This document shows, in pieces, positions 5,838 through 13,061 of a stretch of 28,458 nucleotides of DNA. The stretch is from a virus. The notes below the pieces were generated by a model, which saw only the letters and a program-made list of their open reading frames with translations, searched no databases and was not told the DNA's origin. The position numbers and the translations under genes were made by a program. Position 1 is the first letter of the stretch. Each line of letters starts with the position of its first letter. The stretch is from positions 1 through 28,458 of IMG/VR virus record IMGVR_UViG_3300001533_001440; one strand, written 5' to 3'.

Positions 5838-7799
5838 ATGATTGGAGATTTTAACACTGATAAAGACGGGAATGTAATAGATGAGCCATCTTTATTCCAA
5901 CCGTCTGAAGCAGTAAAAACATTAACACAACAAGTTAAACAGGACTATCAGACAGGACACCTGATTAATCACAGGGTTTTCAGGGAGTTTAATGATATGT
6001 CCCTGATTCAAAGAATGGACGCTGATCAAAAAGCGTGGAATTCTTATGTTAAGCCAAAATCAGACGATCCAGATGAAGGATGGAGATGGAACGGGGTAAG
6101 ACCTGTTACCAGAAACAAGATTATATCAATAGCAGCTCATTTAACTGCTACTATTTTATTTCCAAATGTATTTGCCCAGAATGATCAAGATGAAGATGAT
6201 AGAGAGGCAGCAGAAGTAATGAGATATATGATTGAGTGGAATATCAGAAACTCAAATTATGAGTTGGCTTTTCTTCATTTTGTTATATCTGCTCTGGTAA
6301 ATCCTATTTCTTACATGAAAGCAGAGTTTGCCGATGTAATGCAGAAAGTAAAGGATAAGCTGGAGAATGGTGAGATAACAACAGAAGAAGCGGTGGATGA
6401 TGTAATGTCAGGATTTAATGTCTTTGTTCTTCCAGCAGACGGAATAATGATATCCAACCCTTATGAGCCAGAGTTGCAGAGACAGCGCTTTATTATCAGG
6501 AAGAGGTTTATAGGTTTTGACGAAGCTCAGGGGTTATATGGGGATCATCCTAATTTTGAATATATCAGTCCTGGAGTTAAAACACTTTACAATGATCAGG
6601 ATGGAATGTTCTATCAGCAGAAGAATGATGAAGTTGATACACTGGTAGAAGAGGTGATTTACTATAATCGCAGAGAAGATATTGAAGTTATTTATGTTGA
6701 CGGAATATATCTGGGAGATACAAACCCTGAAGAGAATAGAATGAAACATAGAACAAACAAGAACAAGCCCAAGTATCCGTTTGTCAAGCTTATATTTGAA
6801 TCAATTGATGAGAGCTTTTTCTTTGGTAGATCTTCAGCAATGAAACTTGCTGATGATCAAGAGTTAACTGACAGGATGTGGCAGATGGTAATGGATGGGA
6901 CATTTTTACAGGTAATGCCTCCAATAGGAGTTTATGGGGAAGAAACAATATCAAGCAATGTAATGTTTCCTGGTTCTGTGACTAACTTTGGAAGAGATTC
7001 TCAGGCTGCTCCATTGACAACTGGTGGTAATTTAAACGCTGGACTTCAGGCATTAGAGCTTGTTAAGGGTTCAATGGAAGAGAGTTCCCAGTCAGATATT
7101 AGACAGGGAATACAGTCAAAGGGCAATCAAACTGCTTGGGAGATAGCAAGATTAGAGGAAAATGCCAGAATTCAGCTTGGATTGTTTGGCAAAATGCTTG
7201 GAAAGGCAGTAAAGGACTTTGGAGAATTGATGGTTGACTTGATTATTCACAATCAGACAGTAGCAGAAGTTGAAGGAGTATTGGCCGGTGATGTGAGAAT
7301 GAAATTCAGAACATTCCTTTTAGAAGATCAAGTTCAAGATGGGAAAAAGATTACCCGTAAAATAAACTTTGATGAAAATCTTATTGGAAAGAAAATGACA
7401 GAGGAGGATAGAATAAAAGAGAGTTTCAAGATAATGGAACAGGAAGGAGGACTGGATTCAAAGTCCCGTATTTACAAGGTTAATCCAGAGAAATTTAGCA
7501 GATTGAACTTTAAGATATTTATTGAGCCAGATAAGCTTATGCCTAAAACAGAAGCATTTGAGAAGGCAATAAAGCTTGAAGCGTATGACAGAATGATCCA
7601 GAACCCTTACGTAGATCAGGAGGCGGTAACAAGAGACTTCCTTGTAGAGACAGTAGCGAAGGGAGAGTCTGACAAATATATGGCTAAAAAGAGTTCTCCT
7701 ATTGCAGGAGAAGCTGAAGGAGGCAGTTCTTCTCTAATAGACCAGACAGCTAAAGGAGAAACAAGGTCGGCTAAAAATTTATTAAATCAAAATGTATAA
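5838..7799 (+). CDS. Portal protein (podovirus-type head-to-tail connector, 653 aa)
   Basis: Forms the ring at the capsid vertex through which DNA enters and leaves. Evidence: large size, position after terminase and before scaffold and capsid, and typical portal segments such as KPKYPFVKLIFESIDES (about 309-325) followed by FFFGRSSAMKLADDQELTDR (about 326-345). A SDIRQGIQSKGNQTAWEI-type stretch and a long helical C-terminal region follow. I chose ATG 5838 (MIGDFNTDKDG); the frame is open to an ATG at 5796, but those codons lie inside the hairpin and give an unlikely N-terminus. There is no Shine-Dalgarno; the ATG is preceded by TTTAAATATT. The C-terminal tail is Gly/Ser/Lys-rich. The last bases overlap the next start. 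Confidence 0.88.
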   Translation: MIGDFNTDKDGNVIDEPSLFQPSEAVKTLTQQVKQDYQTGHLINHRVFREFNDMSLIQRMDADQKAWNSYVKPKSDDPDEGWRWNGVRPVTRNKIISIAAHLTATILFPNVFAQNDQDEDDREAAEVMRYMIEWNIRNSNYELAFLHFVISALVNPISYMKAEFADVMQKVKDKLENGEITTEEAVDDVMSGFNVFVLPADGIMISNPYEPELQRQRFIIRKRFIGFDEAQGLYGDHPNFEYISPGVKTLYNDQDGMFYQQKNDEVDTLVEEVIYYNRREDIEVIYVDGIYLGDTNPEENRMKHRTNKNKPKYPFVKLIFESIDESFFFGRSSAMKLADDQELTDRMWQMVMDGTFLQVMPPIGVYGEETISSNVMFPGSVTNFGRDSQAAPLTTGGNLNAGLQALELVKGSMEESSQSDIRQGIQSKGNQTAWEIARLEENARIQLGLFGKMLGKAVKDFGELMVDLIIHNQTVAEVEGVLAGDVRMKFRTFLLEDQVQDGKKITRKINFDENLIGKKMTEEDRIKESFKIMEQEGGLDSKSRIYKVNPEKFSRLNFKIFIEPDKLMPKTEAFEKAIKLEAYDRMIQNPYVDQEAVTRDFLVETVAKGESDKYMAKKSSPIAGEAEGGSSSLIDQTAKGETRSAKNLLNQNV

Positions 7800-8031
7800 A
7801 ATGATTAAAAAAGAAAAAAGGTTATTCTTCTATAACAGGGGAAAAAAGAGAAGAGCGGAGAAAAGGATTAGACTTGAAGGTAAAGAGCCAACGGAAGAGA
7901 ATGTCTTGGCCGAGTACAAAAAACTGGGAGGAAAGTATGAATATCAGGAGATTTCTGTTGTTAAGGAAGTACCTAAGAAAAGGGTCAAGAGAACAATTAA
8001 AAAGAAAAAACCTAAGAAAAAGAAAAAATGA
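7792..8031 (+). CDS. Small, very basic protein, 79 aa
   Basis: Overlaps the portal stop by 8 bases; a second ATG at 7801 just after it is equally possible. The product is extremely Lys/Arg-rich, with an RGKKRRAEKRIRLEGKEP segment near the start and an almost pure Lys/Pro tail at the end, so it would bind nucleic acid or acidic proteins non-specifically. No recognised fold. It ends in an A-rich tract and is joined by ATGA to the next gene. Position between portal and scaffold suggests a minor head role, which is inference. Confidence 0.55.
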   Translation: MYKMIKKEKRLFFYNRGKKRRAEKRIRLEGKEPTEENVLAEYKKLGGKYEYQEISVVKEVPKKRVKRTIKKKKPKKKKK

Positions 8032-8366
8032 AGTTCTATCTTCGCAAACTTTTAATAAACTTCCTTGTAAAGCATCTATTTAACGGTATTACCGATGACG
8101 ATATTCTGAAGGTGCTTCCGAATGGTAATGTGATTTATAGGGGAAAACCATTAAAAGAAGAAATTATTGTTCAGATCAGAGATGAAGCTGAAAGGTTTCA
8201 CAATTCTGCCCTATGGAAGGTTCTTAGCAAGGAAGTAAAGTATAGAGCTAATCAGCGAATGTTTGAGAAGGGAATGAGTGAGTCTGATATGTTTGTTGGA
8301 AAGTCTATTCTTTACACAATTGATGTTATTGAAAGTAAATTAAACAACTTAAAAAGGTTAAGATAA
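8028..8366 (+). CDS. Conserved small phage protein between portal and scaffold, 112 aa
   Basis: A soluble helical protein with the pattern KHLFNGITDDDILKV, then NGNVIYRGKPLKEEI, ERFHNSALWKVLSKE and DMFVGKSILYTIDVIE. I remember similar small proteins (Gly-Lys after an acidic DD/SD step, SxLWKxL) in the head regions of several uncultivated phages, but no function is assigned. It starts by ATGA overlap on the basic protein gene. The gene is followed by the first sizeable non-coding leader after the head promoter region. A role in head assembly is suggested only by position. Confidence 0.6.
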   Translation: MKFYLRKLLINFLVKHLFNGITDDDILKVLPNGNVIYRGKPLKEEIIVQIRDEAERFHNSALWKVLSKEVKYRANQRMFEKGMSESDMFVGKSILYTIDVIESKLNNLKRLR

Positions 8367-8400
8367 CCGGTTGCCCTCATCCCGGTATAACAAATTGAGG
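8366..8400 (+). promoter_or_regulatory. Candidate H-type RNA pseudoknot in the scaffold-gene leader
   Basis: ACCGG (8366-8370) pairs with CCGGT (8382-8386), and CCTCA (8375-8379) pairs with TGAGG (8396-8400). The two helices cross. Loop lengths are 4, 2 and 9 bases, and the 9-base loop is A-rich (ATAACAAAT), which is the usual geometry of a small H-type pseudoknot. Two further five-pair hairpins follow in the same leader: CTACC/GGTAG at 8414-8428 and CTCAC/GTGAG at 8450-8468. Whether it regulates the scaffold gene, acts as an RNA-processing signal or is chance is not known. Confidence 0.4.
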
Positions 8401-8421
8401 AGAACAAGGTCGTCCTACCTT

Positions 8422-8481
8422 ATGGGTAGAGTAAAAATTAAAAGGTTACCTCACGCCAATAATGTGAGAGATATATTATGA
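8422..8481 (+). CDS. Possible 19-aa leader peptide before the scaffold gene
   Basis: ATG at 8422 opens a 19-codon frame (MGRVKIKRLPHANNVRDIL) whose TGA overlaps the scaffold ATG as ATGA, exactly the junction used by real gene pairs in this window. The N-terminal RVKIKRLP pattern resembles the start of small basic structural proteins I remember from other phages. It lacks a Shine-Dalgarno sequence, as most genes here do. The evidence is the coupling geometry only, so the call is weak. Confidence 0.3.
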   Translation: MGRVKIKRLPHANNVRDIL

Positions 8482-9197
8482 ATGAAGAGAACAAAGAGGA
8501 CAAGGAAAAGTCCCCTCAACCTTCAGAGGAAGAAACCAAAGAGGAAAAACCTGAAGAATCTGAGGCAGATGCCAAGGAAACTGAAGAGGATCCTCGAGAG
8601 AACATTGACTATAAAAGAATTTTAGAAGAGGAAAAAGCAAAGAAGAAAGAGTGGAGAGATAAGTTTTTCAAAGAAAAAAAGGAAAGAGATGAAGAGGAAG
8701 AGAGTCTTGAATCCGAAGAAATAGAAGAGAAGATTGAGGAAAAGGTTAAACTACACGTTGCTTCCCTTCAAAGAAATCTTCAGGAAAACAATGCCAAGCA
8801 AATGGCTCAGGTCATTGCTGGCAGTTCAGACGAAGCTGAATTGATCTTATATCATTATAAGAATACAATTACTCCGTCTGATGATCTGGAGAAAGACATG
8901 AGGAGATGTAAGCTTCTTGCCAATGAAGGCAGGATAGATAAACAATTTTCTGAAATCAGACGTTCTATTGATGCTCGTGAAAGACGAGGGAAGTCAAGTG
9001 GATCTGGACAGAAACTTCCTCAAAAGGAAGAGAAACCTGAATTATCTGAAGCCGATAAAAAGGTTTTAAACAAGATAGGTTCAGGTGTTCAATGGGATCC
9101 AAAGATTAAAACTTATGTCCGGTGGGACAAAAAGAGTAATCAATGGATTGGACCAGATGGACAAAAAGGAACACTTCCTCCTCTGAAAGGACATTAA
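8478..9197 (+). CDS. Putative capsid scaffolding protein
   Basis: A 239-residue protein directly before the capsid genes. Residues 1-45 are almost purely Glu/Lys/Pro/Ser (very acidic). About 45-110 is a Lys/Glu-rich coiled coil (many KKEWRDKFFKEKKE-type heptads), followed by a helical middle and a basic C-terminal region containing WDPKIKTYVRWDKKSNQWIG. This is the usual design of phage scaffolds: a disordered acidic N-terminus, coiled coil, and a basic C-terminal segment that touches the capsid protein. I see no protease motif in it, and no prohead protease anywhere in the window, so the scaffold may be released rather than digested, as in P22. GAGAG lies about 8 bases before the ATG. Confidence 0.75.
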   Translation: MNEENKEDKEKSPQPSEEETKEEKPEESEADAKETEEDPRENIDYKRILEEEKAKKKEWRDKFFKEKKERDEEEESLESEEIEEKIEEKVKLHVASLQRNLQENNAKQMAQVIAGSSDEAELILYHYKNTITPSDDLEKDMRRCKLLANEGRIDKQFSEIRRSIDARERRGKSSGSGQKLPQKEEKPELSEADKKVLNKIGSGVQWDPKIKTYVRWDKKSNQWIGPDGQKGTLPPLKGH

Positions 9198-9218
9198 AAT
9201 TAGGTCGGATAGTCAGTG

Positions 9219-9224
9219 TATAAT
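9219..9224 (+). promoter_or_regulatory. Possible -10 element before the decoration and capsid genes
   Basis: A perfect TATAAT preceded by GTG lies in the 46-base gap after the scaffold gene, 19 bases before the next ATG. No good -35 is found at the right distance, so this is a weak promoter candidate in an AT-rich gap. A separate promoter for the abundant capsid proteins would make biological sense. Confidence 0.3.
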
Positions 9225-9243
9225 TAACAAAACCTTATAGAAA

Positions 9244-9750
9244 ATGGCTAAGAACGATTTACAAGTGGTAAAACATCCGGGACCAAGGAGAGAGTATTTA
9301 GCAGAAGACAGAAATACTTCCAGTCAGTCAGCAACAATGAAACCAGGCGAACCCGTTAAAGTCGGGGGAACTGGCAATAACTTTACTTGCTTGATTGCGA
9401 GTGGAGATCCAGTAGCGGGAACCGATGAATTCATTGGCGTAGTTGCCAAAGAATCAGACGAGACTTCCTCAGCTAATGGAAACGTAGAAGTAACTACTCT
9501 TATTCCTGTCATTACTACAATCAGAGGTAAAGCTACAACTTCTACCGATGTTGACACAGAATCTGACCTTAATGGTATTTTAGGGGATTGGGTAACATTC
9601 AGTTATGACGATACCAATTTCACTATTTTTGCAGGCGAAGGTTCAGATCCTGATGTACATGGTTTAAAGATAGTTGGTGGTGATATCAATGATTACACCG
9701 TTGATGTTATTGTTCACGCATCTGCTTGTGAAGCTTCTCCAAGCTGGTAA
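9244..9750 (+). CDS. Putative head decoration or capsid-stabilising protein
   Basis: A 168-residue, Thr/Ser/Gly/Asp-rich protein with alternating hydrophobic residues typical of beta-barrels. Segments such as DEFIGVVAKESDE, TTLIPVITTIRGKATTS and HGLKIVGGD recall decoration proteins, which usually read as a 'carefully kept constant value' barrel next to the capsid gene. No signal peptide or membrane helix. It lies between scaffold and major capsid protein, the standard place for a decoration protein, with a 16-base gap to the capsid gene. The role is inferred from position and composition; a minor capsid protein is the alternative. Confidence 0.6.
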   Translation: MAKNDLQVVKHPGPRREYLAEDRNTSSQSATMKPGEPVKVGGTGNNFTCLIASGDPVAGTDEFIGVVAKESDETSSANGNVEVTTLIPVITTIRGKATTSTDVDTESDLNGILGDWVTFSYDDTNFTIFAGEGSDPDVHGLKIVGGDINDYTVDVIVHASACEASPSW

Positions 9751-9766
9751 TAATCTATAGATATTT

Positions 9767-10705
9767 ATGTATAATTCAGGAAACAATTCAGAATTAGTCA
9801 AGACGTCTTTAGATGAGGTATTTTATTCTGAGTTTGATTATGACTCCGAACCTGGAATTGTAACTGCAAGAAATCCTTTGGCTTTTAAGCAGTCTTCAAC
9901 TGACAGGGGAGCAGTTATAACTTCAGAATATCAACCTCCAGGAGCTTGGGAAGAACACATTGAAGAGGAAGAGAGAACTATTGCTACAGTAAGGACAGAC
10001 AACAAAACTACTCATTCAGTAGCTAATTACAAGAAAACTTTGAAGATTCCTCAGGAATTCTTTGAAGATGACTTGCACGATTCTGTCCGAAATAGTGTTA
10101 ATAAGGTTGCTTTTAGAGGAAGAACTACTCAGGACAAAAATGCTTTAGACATTTATGCTGGTGGATTTGACTCTACTACAACTTCTGACGCTGCTTATCT
10201 GTGGAGTAATTCTCATACTGCTTTGAATGGATCAACTATTGACAACATTGAAACAGGAGCTTTGACTGCCAGTAATCTTGAAACTTTAGTTAAAGCATTG
10301 CTTGAACAAAAAGCTCAAGATGGCGATTTAGGCGGACATGTTCCTCAAGGAATGTTGGTTCCTACTGCTTTATTCCCAGATGCTCTTGAGATAACTAAGT
10401 CAGAATTGAAGTCCGGTAGTACTGATAATGATTTAAACTACTTTAGTTTAATCTATCCAGGAATGCAGGTTCTTCAATCTCCTTACCTTGGTGCTTCTTA
10501 TCACTCTTATGCTAATGCTGACACTTCTCATTACTTAATTGGAAGACAACATTCTATAACCAGATGGGTTAGAATACCCGTTGAGACCAAGTTAGTTCCA
10601 CCTGACACCGATGATCAGGACAGATGGACTTACAAGGCTCGTTATAGAGAAGTTGTTGCTCCTGTTAGTTGGGAAGGTGCTGTTGCAAGTAATGGTACTA
10701 CATAA
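9767..10705 (+). CDS. Major capsid protein (HK97-fold type)
   Basis: Builds the icosahedral shell. Of 312 residues, the N-terminal arm is followed by a VANYKKTLKIPQEFFEDD segment, then AYLWSNSHTALNGS (about 143-156), ALTASNLETLVKALLEQKAQ (about 165-184), PQGMLVPTALFPDALEI and NYFSLIYPGMQVLQSPYL. This order of a polar loop, a long helix and a 'LVP' strand is what I expect of HK97-fold capsid proteins in the Mu gpT-like range. Position after scaffold and decoration supports it. There is no Shine-Dalgarno; the ATG is preceded by AGATATTT. Lys is used in the N-terminal half, but I cannot tell whether crosslinks form. Confidence 0.85.
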   Translation: MYNSGNNSELVKTSLDEVFYSEFDYDSEPGIVTARNPLAFKQSSTDRGAVITSEYQPPGAWEEHIEEEERTIATVRTDNKTTHSVANYKKTLKIPQEFFEDDLHDSVRNSVNKVAFRGRTTQDKNALDIYAGGFDSTTTSDAAYLWSNSHTALNGSTIDNIETGALTASNLETLVKALLEQKAQDGDLGGHVPQGMLVPTALFPDALEITKSELKSGSTDNDLNYFSLIYPGMQVLQSPYLGASYHSYANADTSHYLIGRQHSITRWVRIPVETKLVPPDTDDQDRWTYKARYREVVAPVSWEGAVASNGTT

Positions 10706-10739
10706 GGTCGTTTATAAAGGGTTAATACTCTAAAAAACT

Positions 10740-11339
10740 ATGAAATCTTATATAGCAATCATTATAAGCGTAATAGCTATAGTTTTAGCGTTTAGTGGTG
10801 GTACACAATTAGGAGGATATACTGCGGGTCATTGGGATTCTGCTGACGGGTACAAGGTTGATGGAACAACTGTTATTGATGGAAGCGGAAACATTATTGG
10901 TTCTGCTGACATTACGACAAGTGGTGACGTTACAATAACTGGTGAAACCAATCTTGATACTCTTATTTACGGAGGAGATGTTACTACTTTAGCTGAAACC
11001 GCTACCGCTCAAACAATTACTGCTGCTCAGTTTTGCAATTCTTCTATCATCAGATGGGATACCAGTGGAACCAATTCAACTGCTACCTTACCAATTGCGG
11101 CTGATTTAATCGCTGACTGTATTCCTACAACTGGTGATACGAAGTGGAGCATATTGTTTGAGAATTACGGAGGTGAACATGTTACATTTGAAGTTAGTAG
11201 TACAACCTATGACACCTTGCTTGAACCTTCAGGAGGAGATGTAATTATAGAAGATACAGAGTGGGCACTAATTACTGCTCATGCAAACACTGCTACAACT
11301 GTGATCTTTACAATTACTTCGCTTCAAGATGCTGACTAA
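10740..11339 (+). CDS. Virion-type protein with N-terminal hydrophobic leader, 199 aa
   Basis: Starts with MKSYIAIIISVIAIVLAFSG, a signal peptide or membrane anchor, followed by GGTQLGGYTAG and a Thr/Ser/Asp-rich beta region (GTTVIDGSGNIIGSADITTS). A conserved-looking C-terminal half follows, with two cysteines (in FCNSS and ADCIP) and a LLEPSGGDVIIEDTEWALI stretch. I remember this layout (hydrophobic leader, LGG, 'GTTVID.SGNI', Cys pair) from proteins of Patescibacteria and their phages, without a known function. It is placed straight after the capsid gene, so it is likely on or in the virion. The leader is unusual for a protein assembled in the cytoplasm. Confidence 0.6.
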   Translation: MKSYIAIIISVIAIVLAFSGGTQLGGYTAGHWDSADGYKVDGTTVIDGSGNIIGSADITTSGDVTITGETNLDTLIYGGDVTTLAETATAQTITAAQFCNSSIIRWDTSGTNSTATLPIAADLIADCIPTTGDTKWSILFENYGGEHVTFEVSSTTYDTLLEPSGGDVIIEDTEWALITAHANTATTVIFTITSLQDAD

Positions 11340-11352
11340 TTGATTATCAACT

Positions 11353-11428
11353 CCAAATCCTTGTTTGGCTGGATCACTCGGCTCTTATAGTCACTCTGTT
11401 TGAGCTGAGTCCAGAGTGGCATTCAGCC
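11353..11428 (+). promoter_or_regulatory. Structured intergenic RNA with two crossing helices
   Basis: In the 118-base gap, GGCTGGAT (11367-11374) pairs with ATTCAGCC (11421-11428) to enclose two further helices that cross. One is ACTCGGCTC (11376-11384) with GAGCTGAGT (11402-11410), nine pairs with one wobble. The other is CACTCTG (11392-11398) with CAGAGTG (11412-11418), seven perfect pairs. A small hairpin, CCAAA/TTTGG (11353-11368), precedes them and partly overlaps the outer helix. Only one base links the third and fourth arms, so both full helices cannot easily coexist; a pseudoknot with frayed ends or a two-state switch is more likely. No T-tract follows, so it is not an ordinary terminator. 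Confidence 0.5.
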
Positions 11429-11457
11429 CAAAAGGTCATAAAAATAAACAATAAAAT

Positions 11458-11859
11458 ATGAAAAATTTATTAGTACCAATAATTATAGTATTTCTTGTCG
11501 GATTTTGTATTGGCTTTTTTCTTCCAAGATCTAACAGTCTGGGAGGAATAACTGCTTCTGGAAGCAATGTTTTTTCAGGGGGAGTAACAAGTGCAAGTAC
11601 AAGTGTGGGAATAGGGGCAACCTCAATTCTAACAAGGAATACAAGCAGACAGTATGTGATGATCTGTAATGATGGCTCAGGGGTAGTAAACTTACATTTT
11701 ACTAATACCTCTACAGGTGTTTCTACGGCAACTGGAATACCTATTGCCAGTTCAACTACTTATGATACCTGTTATGAGATAGGCCCTGATAATATGTATA
11801 TCGGACAAATTTATGGAATTGCCGATGCAACATCTACAATAAAATTACTTTATAAGTAA
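11458..11859 (+). CDS. Small virion-type protein with hydrophobic leader, 133 aa
   Basis: N-terminus MKNLLVPIIIVFLVGFCIGF is a transmembrane or signal segment, followed by FLPRSNSLGGITASGSNVF, Ser/Thr/Gly-rich. The C-terminal 90 residues look like a compact beta-sandwich (VMICNDGSGVVNLHFTNTST, then YDTCYEIGPDNMYIGQIYGI) with one Cys in each of these two segments. The leader plus SLGG resembles the preceding leader protein. Its leader region is preceded by the structured RNA. It ends exactly one base before the next ATG, so the two are transcribed together. Function unknown; a virion surface or membrane-attached protein is likely. Confidence 0.55.
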   Translation: MKNLLVPIIIVFLVGFCIGFFLPRSNSLGGITASGSNVFSGGVTSASTSVGIGATSILTRNTSRQYVMICNDGSGVVNLHFTNTSTGVSTATGIPIASSTTYDTCYEIGPDNMYIGQIYGIADATSTIKLLYK

Positions 11860-13059
11860 ATGTCTTATACAATTTCAAATTTAAAAGATGATTTAACTGG
11901 ACTTGCTCACAGTACTTCTTTGAATAAGATTCAGAACAAGAATTCATTGTTTAATAGGGTAGCCAAGAAAGTATTGGCAAGAATAGATCCTCCAACTACG
12001 ATTAGGTCTCAACAGATAACAAATGCTGTTCACGGGGACATTTATGATTACTCTTGCCCTGATGATTTGAAGGGAAAGAAAGTAGTAGATATAAAACCTC
12101 AAGTAAACAGAGACGAAGGAGATAGTCTATCTCAGCGTTATTCAAAGAGGTTTGATTTGAGAAAAGGAAATAATACTTTTTATATTGCTTACAAAGATGG
12201 TGAGAGCAGACTTAGATTATCAAAAGCGATAGCTCCCTCTCCAACGGCGATTCATCAACTGAACTCAATTAGCGACAATGGAACGTGGGTAGTAGGAGGA
12301 GACGCCGAAAACTTAGCAAAAGATACTCTTCATCATGTTGACGGTAGTGCTTGTCTTAACTTTGATTTAGATGGCTCCGGAACAACAGGATATATAGAAA
12401 ATAGCACTATGACTGATATTGATCTTGAAGATTTAGATGAAATAGCCCAGATTTTTGTCTGGGTTTATTTACCTGATGCTTCTGCTATTACCAATGTTAT
12501 TCTCAGATGGGGAAACAGTAGCACTGTTTATTGGAGTGATGCTCAAACATCTCCTCACGATCAAGATAGCTTTAAGAATGGTTGGAACTTAATAGCGTTT
12601 GACTGGAATGGAGCAACAGAAACAGGAACAGTAGATCCAACAGCAATTGATTATGTAAGAGTAACAATTACTTACGATGGAACGGCTGATACTGATTTCA
12701 GAGTAGATAAGATTAGCGCTTCTTCGGGAGAGATATGGGAAGTGGAGTATTATTCTAAATATCTTTTCCAGAGTTCTGGTGGAACTTGGAAGGAAACTAC
12801 CAATGCAGATACTGACATTATTAATCTTGATACGGAGAGTTATAACATATTTACCTTTGAGTGCTTACTGGCAATGGCTCAACAGGCGCAGGGAGAGGAT
12901 TCTTCTTTTGATATTAATTTTGCTGAGAAAGAGTTATATGGAGATCCTAATAGTCCCGACCCAGTTAGAAGAATGGGTTTATATGCTAAGTATGCAGAAG
13001 ATAATCCAAGTCAGGCAATAAAGCCAAAAGAGATTTATTGGCGATATAATGCTTATTAA
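11860..13059 (+). CDS. Putative head-tail adaptor with inserted beta-sandwich domain
   Basis: A 399-residue protein. Residues 1-125 and 290-399 look like a neck adaptor: helical N-terminus (MSYTISNLKDDLTGLAHSTS), DYSCPDDLKG and RRMGLYAKYAED near the end, with WEVEYYSKYLF (about 293-303) and INLDTESYNIFTFECLLAMA in the C-terminal part. Between them (about 135-290) is a Trp/Asp/Thr-rich beta segment (FVWVYLPDASAITNVILRWG, GWNLIAFDWNG, DYVRVTITYDG) that reads like a jelly-roll or carbohydrate-binding fold inserted in the adaptor. The place between capsid and tail-hub genes supports a neck role, comparable to P22 gp4 or T7 gp11, but I do not claim homology. The insert could make contact with the outside. 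Confidence 0.6.
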   Translation: MSYTISNLKDDLTGLAHSTSLNKIQNKNSLFNRVAKKVLARIDPPTTIRSQQITNAVHGDIYDYSCPDDLKGKKVVDIKPQVNRDEGDSLSQRYSKRFDLRKGNNTFYIAYKDGESRLRLSKAIAPSPTAIHQLNSISDNGTWVVGGDAENLAKDTLHHVDGSACLNFDLDGSGTTGYIENSTMTDIDLEDLDEIAQIFVWVYLPDASAITNVILRWGNSSTVYWSDAQTSPHDQDSFKNGWNLIAFDWNGATETGTVDPTAIDYVRVTITYDGTADTDFRVDKISASSGEIWEVEYYSKYLFQSSGGTWKETTNADTDIINLDTESYNIFTFECLLAMAQQAQGEDSSFDINFAEKELYGDPNSPDPVRRMGLYAKYAEDNPSQAIKPKEIYWRYNAY

Positions 13060-13061
13060 TT

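Noticed and set aside
11367-11428. Ordinary intrinsic terminator
   Set aside because: The helices are followed by AAAAGG rather than a T-tract, on the + strand where the genes lie.
12779-13021. 80-residue open frame within the adaptor gene
   Set aside because: It overlaps the adaptor frame completely and its Leu/Arg-rich composition is a frame-shift shadow of the AT-rich coding sequence.
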